A DNA stretch of 64,000 nucleotides from positions 21,707,710 through 21,771,709 of the forward strand of contig OX235271.1 in the NCBI GenBank assembly GCA_944472155.2, written 5' to 3'. Position numbers and translations under genes: made by a program. The stretch comes from Trichobilharzia szidati (Eukaryota > Platyhelminthes > Trematoda > Strigeidida > Schistosomatidae). Shown piece by piece: positions 57,747 through 64,000 of this stretch. The notes below the pieces were generated by a model that saw only the letters and a list, made by a program, of their open reading frames with translations, ran no database searches and was not told the DNA's origin. Position 1 is the first letter of the stretch. Each line of letters starts with the position of its first letter.

Positions 57747-57884
57747 CACCGTATAATTTTGTTTCTAAGCCCATTGTAATCTATATTCACACCTTCACAC
57801 TTTCAAATCAAGTTGAAAATGATTATCACCATCAACCTCATTCCTTATTATATAGAATTAAATAACAATTTTATCTATGTGAAC

Positions 57885-57902
57885 ATATATATATATATAT
57901 AT
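57885..57902. repeat. (AT)n microsatellite
   Basis: Nine uninterrupted AT units lie between GAAC and AGTTGC. Confidence 0.95.
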
Positions 57903-57977
57903 AGTTGCTTATGAGAATGAAATCGGTGAAAAGATCAACTTCTTCGCTGGACTTCTTGTTCTTTCCTCTCTAAGTAA

Positions 57978-58150
57978 GATGCATCAGTAGTACAGCGGTA
58001 GGATGCTCGCCAGGCACGCACGTGGTCCGAAGTTCAATCCTAAATCTTCCTAAGTTGGTAGTAAGGCTGGTTGAGAGGAAAGGTTGAGAGTGAGGCTAGC
58101 AACCCCACACCATCAAAAGAACACCACTACTAACCGAAACTTCTAAACTT
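57978..58150 (+). mobile_element. tRNA-derived SINE-like remnant
   Basis: TAGTACAGCGG (57,988-57,998) resembles an RNA polymerase III A box and AGTTCAATCCT (58,031-58,041) a B box with two mismatches, with 32 bp between them. The head resembles the SINE at 59,973 (both share ACAGCGG then TTAGGA or TAGGAT). The body contains AGGCTAGCAACCCCACACC. I could not fix its ends or find target-site duplications. Confidence 0.45.
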
Positions 58151-58810
58151 GAAGACGAGGTAGACGATAAAAATTAATCATTTCCATCTAGCTGCAGAAA
58201 TCTAATGTAAAAGTGCAACAAGTGTGTAACTAATCACTTCTGCAGTAGTACACTTTGAGTAGATATATGACTTTAACCTTAGATAAATCTATAAGCTAGT
58301 TTTAAACAATTTTATTACAAAGTCCTCTTTTTAGATAAATAAAGATACAAAAAACCTTAAAATATGCATTGTGACCTTAAACTGAGAATAAAAAAAAATA
58401 GTTTCATCATATAATATAGCAAGGCCTATACACCGCCTAAGTATTGCTGCATAACACCTCAAGTACTTACACATTTCTGTGTATCAGGAAAAGACAAGAG
58501 AAAAAGAGACAAAGAAATGGAAATGCTGTAAGGCACAAGAATTTTTTTTAAAATTAAGACAATTAAAAATGATGACACCATAAAACCACACTTGAAAAGT
58601 GGCTTCAACAAAGCCGTACGTACGTGTGACAGCAAGCTTCGGCAACCAATTACGAATCCTACGAAATCATTACTGTCCCCGAAGTTTGGACTGCTATCTT
58701 ATAAACAGTTATTTTTGAAAAACTGATTTAAAATACACCAAGTCAAGTGCTTACAAAACAAAAACCAAGGCTGGCGAAATATTCTTATGATGTATTTCTG
58801 TCTTAATAAA
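58151..58810. other. AT-rich region without recognisable genes
   Basis: No coding region was recognised. Part of it lies downstream of the ribosomal protein S13 pseudogene on the minus strand and could be its former 3' flank, but I see no polyadenylation signal or poly(A) tract on that strand close to the stop. Confidence 0.5.
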
Positions 58811-58915
58811 TCAAACGATCAATATAGACGCTGTAGAGCTGTCATACTTCAGTTTGAGGTAAAACTTTGACTTTCATACTAGCGACGAGCCAGTCACTGA
58901 ATACGACCTTCAAAT

Positions 58916-58924
58916 AATATCAGT
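58916..58924. repeat. Left target-site duplication of the SINE
   Basis: AATATCAGT here is identical to 59,286-59,294. Removing the insertion and one copy restores continuity of the S13 reading (LIL followed by EGRI). Confidence 0.85.
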
Positions 58925-59285
58925 CTCAAGTATTGGTTTTCGTAGGGATTTTTGTTTGACTGGTTGGAGGATTTCACCATAAGTTGATATCAGTTACAGG
59001 AGGAAGGTGAGGCAGTAACTCATCGATGAAAACATTGCGAAGTGGTCGCGTTATGTCATGAACTGGTAAAAGTTAGAATTCATGGACTGGCCATTGGATC
59101 GGGTCCCAGAGGCTAAATGGTCTGCGAGCTCGCTGGCCTTGTAACCAGAAAGTCCAGGGATCGAACCCCGGTGGGTGCGTATTGCCGAAGAGTCCAAAAC
59201 TAGGACAAAACAGCAGTCCAGTACTCCCAGCTGGTTTTCCAATGATTCTCTAAATGATGTCAGCTCATGATGAAATCCTCCAACC
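58925..59285 (+). mobile_element. tRNA-Thr-derived SINE carrying a decayed hammerhead ribozyme (Sm-alpha-like), composite
   Basis: The insertion is bounded by the direct repeat AATATCAGT at 58,916-58,924 and 59,286-59,294, a 9-bp target-site duplication within the S13 pseudogene. Inside, AGGCTAAATGG (59,109-59,119) resembles an A box and GGATCGAACCC (59,158-59,168) a B box with one mismatch. GCTGGCCTTGTAACCAG between them resembles the anticodon arm of tRNA-Thr(UGU). A hammerhead-like region follows at 59,171-59,235. The element ends at CCTCCAACC. Its last 32 bp (59,255-59,286) are repeated inverted at 58,961-58,992 with four transitions, so the 175 bp before the tRNA head may be a second, inverted copy's tail. 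Sm-alpha SINEs of Schistosoma are known to combine a polymerase III promoter with a hammerhead. Confidence 0.8.
59171..59235 (+). ncRNA. Degenerate hammerhead ribozyme motif (probably inactive)
   Basis: The order matches a type I hammerhead. Stem I 5' strand is TATTG (59,180-59,184), which pairs with CAGTA (59,219-59,223) with one G-T wobble. The core is CCGAAGA (59,185-59,191) in place of CTGATGA. Stem II is GTCC (59,192-59,195) with GGAC (59,203-59,206) around an AAAACTA loop. AAAA (59,207-59,210) stands in place of GAAA, followed by a very short stem III and the cleavage triplet GTC (59,216-59,218). The GAGTCC...AGGAC...AAAC...GTCC backbone resembles the known Schistosoma Sm-alpha ribozyme. 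The core changes at T4, T7 and G12 should abolish self-cleavage. Confidence 0.7.
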
Positions 59286-59294
59286 AATATCAGT
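59286..59294. repeat. Right target-site duplication of the SINE
   Basis: AATATCAGT here is identical to 58,916-58,924, on the 5' side of the S13 pseudogene break. Confidence 0.85.
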
Positions 59295-59458
59295 TTTAGT
59301 TTATTGTCCTTATCTTTGGCATTTCTTTCCAAATGTTTGCGAATTGCAACAGCTTTCTTAACGAGTTAGTAGACATCTTCTGGAATCGTTAGTGCGAAGC
59401 CTTTGCTTTTCAAGATATACAGTACTTCATTTCCTGTGAGCCATCCAGCTTGAGTTAC

Positions 59459-59813
59459 TCAGAAACCATCGTTACTTTCCCTAGAAATACTGTAAAGACT
59501 GAGTTTACGAGTAACAGAATAGCAAGGTGAAGAGTGAGATTGATAACGGAAGTTTTGTTTATCGAATGAACTGGGAACATATACAACAATAGGAATGACT
59601 CAACACGTGTCCCGTGTACATATGACGGATTGTACTCTACACACACAGTAAATGGAGTAGAGAATTAGATTTACAAAAAACCAAGATTTGTAGTTGTGAA
59701 GTTACATTTCGGATGACTATGAACAATAACTAGTGTACCTGTTTAATAAACAAATTAACATTGAATTAATTACACAGTCCCAAATTGTCACCTCTTTCAC
59801 CTATAAGCAGGAA
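59459..59813. other. Region without recognisable genes
   Basis: This is upstream of the surviving S13 pseudogene segment on the minus strand. The 63-codon frame at 59,455-59,646 is hydrophobic and unlike the N-terminus of S13. It could be former intron or unrelated sequence. I see no promoter or repeat I can name. Confidence 0.5.
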
Positions 59814-60500
59814 GGATGTCAAGGACAGGATCAGAAAGGCAAAACAGACCTTCACTAATCTAAAACTCAGTGTGGAGATGTGCTACATTTTTAGAGACTT
59901 AGCGAGTCACTAAAAGCATTTCATACAAGCTGCAGACGCGTTTATCAACAGCAATCTTCGCTTCATATTGTGCGTCAGTGGCACAGCGGTTAGGACGCTT
60001 GCCGACCATGCGCACATAGTCCTGAGTTCGATCCCCGGCCGACACACACACACCTGATATCAATGGTCGGCCGGCTAAATTTGAACTACCGATATCACAG
60101 GCTGAAAATTCCATAGTGTTGTACCAAAATACTGTGTGGAATCAAGCTATATAAGCAGAAAGCCAGACGACCAGAAATGATAAGTAACAAAGGACTCTGC
60201 CACCGAACTAACTGATAACCTACCTATCATCCAACAAATATGTAGAAGGAAATGCAGATGGATTGGATACACACACGCAGAGGAGACTATTCAGTGAAAT
60301 CATGTGTCACGCGATCCCTCGAATGGAACCGAAGTGAACGAAATTCACTCGAGAATAACAAGGAGGAGATCGTTTAAGGAGGGAATGAAAGCTCGTGGGT
60401 AATTGTGGAGCCCAGTCGAGAGGACTTCAGAGAACAGGGTGAAATGGAGATATTGAAGCTATTGAAGCCCCGTATGTTCTACTCGAAACGCAAGGGAATA
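59814..60500 (+). pseudogene. LINE C-terminal remnant interrupted by a SINE
   Basis: The plus strand reads DVKDRIRKAKQTFTNLKLSV at its start, then (after decay) a counterpart of LQTFINSCLR near 59,935-59,960. After a SINE insertion it continues with ISNKGLCHRTN, and in a shifted frame QQICRRKCRWIGYTH and NHVSRDPS, ending near CCGTATGTTCTACTCGAAACGC. Each piece corresponds in order to the LINE at 61,740-63,737 (KARIIGKAGQ, LQTFINSCLR, ISNRNLWERTN, QQICRKKWSWIGHTL, TATGTTCTCCTAGGAAC). The two are members of one family. Stops and frameshifts are abundant. Confidence 0.78.
59973..60128 (+). mobile_element. tRNA-derived SINE inserted in the LINE remnant
   Basis: TGGCACAGCGG (59,979-59,989) matches the polymerase III A box, and AGTTCGATCCC (60,025-60,035) matches the B box consensus at nearly every position, with the 35-bp spacing usual for tRNA heads. 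The body contains (AC)n and CGGCCGGCTAAATTTGAACT. ATATTGTG (59,965-59,972) and ATACTGTG (60,129-60,136) differ by one base and flank it, a likely 8-bp target-site duplication. The tail GATATCACAGGCTGAAAATTCC faintly resembles the end of the SINE at 58,925-59,285. Confidence 0.7.
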
Positions 60501-60678
60501 ATAAATTGTCCAAGAATTATACATATACAATATTGTGTCCCACCATACCCTGTATATGTTTGGCTAGACCTCGTGTAGTATATGCCATATGGTGACACAA
60601 GGAAAACTATCTTGAAGTAAATGCTAATGACGTATTCACAGCTGAATATGAGAGTTTGCGAAACTCTAGATGAATATT

Positions 60679-61262
60679 GACTGACTGACTGACCGACTGG
60701 TTTTAACGTAGAAAACTGCACAGATGTGCAGCAGTTCGAGTTGCCAATTATCTCCAGCCTTCATTGGTTCTTTTCATCCCGAGGACCCCAACACGCCAGC
60801 CAGTCAGGCAGTCTACACCTCCCACATAACTGGACCAAAACTAACTGTTGTGGATTTCATTGACTGGTGCCATGTTTTGGTTTGACCGCCGCTAGCTAGC
60901 TCTTTTCCAGCCTGACCCTATGTCCGCTAACATTGCCCGTCGAGGAAGGCGATGGCTAGACATGCATGCGTAACACATATCCTAACCATCTCAGTCGATG
61001 TAGCTTCATAGCCCCGTTGACTGATCTTCCCTCCGTCCTTACCTAGGACTCAACCCCCATCTAACCTCAATATTGCTAACCCTATTATGCCACCTAACAC
61101 ACACGGGGGATAGAACGCAGACACCTACGACAACTAGTCAGCCTTCTCATGTCTTCCACTTTCAATTGTCATGTCTCACTGACAGCCATAAGGGAGGATG
61201 GGGCGAACTGCTCAGCAGTACACACGCCCTCTGGTTGACAGCCGGATATCCCGCCTACGCCA
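60679..61262 (-). mobile_element. LINE 3' end, copy C, 5'-truncated
   Basis: This is the third copy of the family at 50,825-51,485 and 52,897-54,325. Shared landmarks are GATGTGCAGCAGTTCGAGTT (60,723), ATCTCCAGCCTTCATTGG, AACTAACTGTTGTGGATTTC (60,839), TTCTCATGTCTTCCACTTTC and TGACAGCCGGATATCCCGCC near its 5' break at 61,262. On the element strand it ends in a GTCA-type tetranucleotide tract (60,679-60,699). Only the decayed C-terminus and 3' UTR remain. About 250 bp present in copy B (roughly 52,960-53,145) are missing near the 3' end. Confidence 0.8.
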
Positions 61263-61739
61263 TAAATATTATTCGTATTAATACGTAAAACTCATATGAA
61301 TCCAGTTCGCCTGAAGCATCAGGTGAACTTTTAATAATCTAAATTAATTACACTGCAATAAATATTGATTTGAATAATTACATCAGTATAACACTAGTTT
61401 GGTTAATACATCAACAGAACGCTAAATTTTCATTATCAACTCATTTGAATTAGAAGACTAATTACATTCCAAAAGAATAAAAATCGAAAAGAATATTATC
61501 ATCATAGATACTTTTATTATTCAAATATTTAAACAATGAAGGAAATCGCCGAAAAAAAACTAACTATAATATAAGTGTTATAACATGTATGCCTGCATAC
61601 CTTACAATGAACATACAGATGAGAAAAAGACCTACACACACATACACACACAAAGTTAAACAAAAGAAAACAATCAATATTGAAGCGAATGACTGCAAAA
61701 TTATCAGTTTGTACTAAAACGAGAAAGAGTCTACTGTAA
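61263..61739. other. AT-rich spacer, nothing recognised
   Basis: AT-rich sequence with a short CACACACATACACACACA tract near 61,635. No gene or mobile element was recognised. Confidence 0.5.
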
Positions 61740-61985
61740 TGGCTGCTACATGATGAAACAAAAGATTATCCAGTGCATTGACGAGCAACAAATACAGGAG
61801 TTGAATGCAAGCTACAATACACTGAACAAAGGAGTAAAGAAAAGTGCCAGGGAAAACAAAAGATAGTATTATGAAGCTATGGCAAGTGAAGCAGAACAAG
61901 CTGCAGTGGAGGCAAAGGACACCTCGCAACACTCTACCAAACAACTAGGTACCTATCGGGGAAAAGTTCGACACAAATTAAGCCA

Positions 61986-62897
61986 GTGAAGGATGACAAT
62001 GGAAAGTCAATCACCAAAGAAGTGGAGCAAAGGAAAAACTGGGCTGAACACTTCAAAAGACTTCTTAGTCGACCGCCACTCACAACACGTCAAACAATAC
62101 CGACAGAGGAAGTAAAACTACCAGTGGATACCAACCCTTCGACGAAATCAGAAGTCCTGAAGGCAATAAAGATGCTAAAAGCTGGAAAAGCAGCAGGACC
62201 AGATGGAATCCCAGCAGAAGCATTGAAATTGGACCCAGAGACAACAGCGGACTTGATGACACCACTACTGAAGAAGGTGTGGAAAGAGGGCAAGGTACCT
62301 GAAGATTGGAAGAAAGGATACTTATTCAAACTACCAAAGAAAGGAGACTTAAGTCAATGCAAGAACTGGCGCGGCATTATGCTCCTGTCCATCCCAAGCA
62401 AAATACTAAGCCGCATCATCCTGGAGAGAATCAAACATGCCCTGGATGAAAAACTTCGACCGGAACAGGCTGGATTCAGCAGAAACAAGTCATGCATTGA
62501 TCAGATCGCCACATTACGGATCATCATTGAACAAAGCTTGGAATGGCAGTCACCTCTCTATCTCAACTTCATCGACTTTGAAAAGGCCTTCGACAGCGTC
62601 GATCGAGAGGTGATTTGGCAACTACTTCGCTACTACGGGGTGCCATCGACAATTATACATCTCATCCAACAGTTGTACGATAATGCTGCATGCCAAGTAA
62701 TCCACAACGGGAAACTCACGGAATCCTTCGAAGTGAAGACGGGAGTAAGACAGGCTGGCTGCCTACTATCTCCAATGATTTTCCTGATTGCGGTAGACTG
62801 GATAATGCGACAGACAGAAACAGACAGTGAGCAACGAGGAGACAGGCATAAAATGGACCCACACACAAAACTTGGAGGATCTGGATTTCACCGATGA
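61986..62897 (+). pseudogene. LINE reverse transcriptase domain, main open segment (303 codons)
   Basis: This segment polymerises DNA on the element RNA in an intact LINE. Visible motifs are AGKAAGPDGIPAEAL (66-80), CKNWRGIMLLSIPSKILSRI (125-144), PEQAGFSRNKSCIDQI (159-174), motif A FIDFEKAFDSVDREVIW (195-211, catalytic Asp 197) and motif B TGVRQAGCLLSP (252-263). Motif B has an extra Ala compared with the usual GVRQGC, a 3-bp insertion. The frame is then lost after WIMRQTE. The catalytic FxDD box lies in the next segment in another frame, so no full enzyme could be made. The Met at 61,986 is inside the polyprotein, and homology runs upstream of it (LSGKSSTQIKPV in another frame), so it is not a true start. 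Confidence 0.9.
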
Positions 62898-63147
62898 TGT
62901 ATGTCTGATTTCCCACAAACTGGAAGATATGCAAGTGAAAAGCAACAAGTTGGCAGAAGAAGCATCAAAGATGTACCTTCAAGTGAACATAGAGAAAACA
63001 CAGGTGATGAAGATTCCTGGCCAACAACAACAGACAACAATCAGCCAGCATAAATGGGAGGAATCTGAAAGAAGCAACCTCCTTTACCATCTACCTGGGA
63101 AGCATCGTCATTTCAACTACGGGCAGACGGAACTGAAGAGGATATAA
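62827..63147 (+). pseudogene. LINE reverse transcriptase, catalytic box and thumb segment
   Basis: In the frame shifted from the preceding segment, LEDLDFTDDVCLISHKLEDM carries the catalytic box FTDD (62,887-62,898), where FADD is usual. The thumb follows: KSNKLAEEASKMYLQVNIEK and TQVMKIPGQQQQ. After about 63,070 a counterpart of the YLGSIVS motif appears only as YLPGKHRHF, with further frameshifts. The segment overlaps the previous frame by about 70 bp. Confidence 0.85.
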
Positions 63148-63149
63148 AA

Positions 63150-63710
63150 GCGAGGATCATCGGGAAAGCAGGGCAAGCTTACATTACTCTCAACTCTGTG
63201 TGGACATCAGCAACACTGAGAATGTAAAATAAGATCCGGATTTTCAACTCCAATGTGAAGTCAGTGCTACTATACGGATCAGGGACTTGTCGCGTCACGA
63301 AGAGCACCTCAAACAAACTACAGACCTTCATCAACAGCTGTCTTCGCTCAATACTTCGCTCAAGATCAGATGGCCGACTAGAAACGATCAGCAACAGGAA
63401 TCTCTGGGAGCGAACCAACACAGCAGGAACCGATTGTGCAACAAATATGCAGGAAGAAATGGAGTTGGATTGGCCATACTCTGAGAAAACAAACCATCAA
63501 CCAAACAAACATCACACGCCAGGCCATCACTCGAATGGAACCCGAATGGGAAGTGGCGAGTTGGTGGTCGCTTCGAGGGTTACATGCAGGAGGTCATGTG
63601 AAGAGGAGATGGAAGCATGTGGGCAGACGCGGAGGCAGGTGAAAAAGTTGGCGGAGAACCGAACTCAATGGAGACGTTCGGCTGAAGCCCTATGTTCTCC
63701 TAGGAACTAA
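63150..63710 (+). pseudogene. LINE C-terminal segment
   Basis: In shifting frames the strand reads KARIIGKAGQAYITLNSVWT, then KIRIFNSNVKSVLLYGSGTC, TSNKLQTFINSCLRSILRS, NRNLWERTN, then WSWIGHTLRKQTINQTNITR and a Lys/Arg-rich end (TRRQVKKLAENRTQWRR, ALCSPRN). SVLLYGSxTW and WIGHxLR are hallmark C-terminal motifs of this LINE family. Here Trp of the first motif is Cys. At least one frameshift near 63,370 separates the pieces. Confidence 0.82.
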
Positions 63711-63737
63711 AGCAGACAATAATATAATAATATAATG

Positions 63738-64000
63738 ACTGCCAAAGATTACTGCTAGCTACTGATATAGGCTAATAAGTAGTAGATGTAGCACAAAATA
63801 CACTCATTAGTTGATCATTGATAATATAAACTAAAAACGATCCAGGATAGCATGATTTTCACCCTAGCAAATATCATCGATAGAATTTAACTCAAGAATT
63901 AATTTAATTTAAATGACAACCAAACCGGTTAGGGTGTTCATTTAGCGTGTACATCTGCTGTTTACATATTCACACGAACTGATTACATGATTAACAGTGC
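63738..64000. other. AT-rich end of window, nothing recognised
   Basis: No coding frame, RNA gene or repeat was recognised downstream of the LINE tail. Confidence 0.5.

Larger units (their letters stand above)
58811..59458 (-). pseudogene. RPS13: Ribosomal protein S13 (uS15) pseudogene, split by a SINE insertion
   Basis: On the minus strand, 59,458-59,295 reads VTQAGWLTGNEVLYILKSKG, then ALTIPEDVY, a stop (TAA, 59,366-59,368), [20 protein letters not shown] and NKLKLIL. This closely follows the second half of eukaryotic S13 (TGNKILRILKSKGL, LPEDLYHLIKKAV, RKHLERNRKDKD). The frame then breaks into an inserted element and resumes at 58,924 with LFEGRIQ-stop-LARR-stop-YES, and after a 1-bp frameshift KYDSSTAS, matching the S13 C-terminus (RIHRLARYY, WKYESSTAS), with its stop at 58,811. 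Cytosolic S13 is a small-subunit ribosomal protein. At least three stops and a frameshift show decay. The N-terminal half is missing. I cannot tell whether it began as a retrocopy or as a genomic exon duplication. Confidence 0.9.
61740..63737 (+). mobile_element. Non-LTR retrotransposon (LINE), 5'-truncated, with decayed polyprotein and simple-repeat tail
   Basis: The coding trace begins near 61,785 (IQELNASYNTLNKGVKKSAR, stop at 61,864-61,866, then YYEAMASEAEQAAVEAKD) and continues through the reverse transcriptase, thumb and C-terminal domains to about 63,710. The element ends with a short AATAATATAATAATATAAT tract (63,718-63,736). A simple-repeat tail rather than poly(A) is a feature of RTE-like LINEs, a group that includes schistosome elements. 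The endonuclease domain expected at the N-terminus is absent, so the copy is 5'-truncated. Several frameshifts and a stop make it inactive, though it is the best preserved element in the window. Confidence 0.9.

Noticed and set aside
59109..59180. Functional tRNA-Thr(UGU) gene
   Set aside because: The anticodon-arm and T-arm resemblance is good, but the acceptor stem does not pair and the T-loop has a changed base. The region sits inside a SINE with target-site duplications.
59051..59332. 93-codon minus-strand frame as a gene
   Set aside because: It is a fusion of the S13 pseudogene ([15 protein letters not shown]) and antisense SINE sequence, created by the insertion.
59979..60035. Functional tRNA gene
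   Set aside because: A and B boxes are good, but I could not fold a cloverleaf with a convincing anticodon stem. It fits a tRNA-derived SINE better.
1..64000. Bacterial or phage genes, operons, riboswitches
   Set aside because: The composition, satellite, LINE, SINE and Penelope content are eukaryotic. No bacterial-type gene organisation is present.

Overview
This window is eukaryotic, repeat-dominated DNA with no intact protein-coding gene that I can defend. The mix points to a flatworm, most likely a schistosome or close trematode: Penelope-like elements with GIY-YIG nuclease remnants, several LINE families including a CR1-type reverse transcriptase, a tRNA-derived SINE carrying a decayed hammerhead ribozyme of the Schistosoma Sm-alpha kind, and degenerate TTAGGG-type telomeric repeats. 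The organism call is inference.

Positions 1-49,721 are one head-to-tail satellite array of about 53.5 monomers, each 921-939 bp (mean about 930 bp). It is already mid-monomer at base 1 and is cut by an assembly gap (N, 49,722-50,220), so its true length is unknown. The + strand is strikingly G-poor: by hand count of the first 931-bp monomer, 81 G against 296 C, a GC skew near -0.57. Each monomer holds several CA/AAAC/CTCA microsatellite tracts that cause most of the length variation, a nearly invariant block of about 140 bp with an 8-bp inverted repeat and a TATA-like motif, and open frames on both strands that look like by-products of composition. The leftmost monomers are nearly identical. 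The rightmost carry more indels and a distinct set of substitutions.

Positions 50,221-57,000 are a graveyard of nested retroelements. A Penelope-like element on the minus strand is split by a 5'-truncated LINE 3' end. A second, longer copy of that LINE family (52,897-54,325) follows, then a LINE fragment on the plus strand, a CR1-type reverse transcriptase remnant on the minus strand, and a second Penelope-like fragment on the plus strand with a stop codon inside its GIY-YIG motif.

Positions 57,081-57,746 are a 666-bp element with 46-bp terminal inverted repeats that contains 13 in-register degenerate telomeric hexamers. A tRNA-like SINE remnant follows.

Positions 58,811-59,458 hold a decayed pseudogene of cytosolic ribosomal protein S13 (uS15), minus strand. 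It is split by a 361-bp insertion flanked by 9-bp target-site duplications. The insertion carries a tRNA-Thr-like promoter region, a mutated hammerhead ribozyme and a 32-bp inverted repeat.

Positions 59,814-63,740 hold two related LINE copies on the plus strand, one interrupted by another tRNA-derived SINE, and between them a third copy of the minus-strand LINE 3' end. The last LINE (61,740-63,737) is the best preserved but has frameshifts and stops. The elements do not form a pathway. They record successive insertions beside a large satellite.
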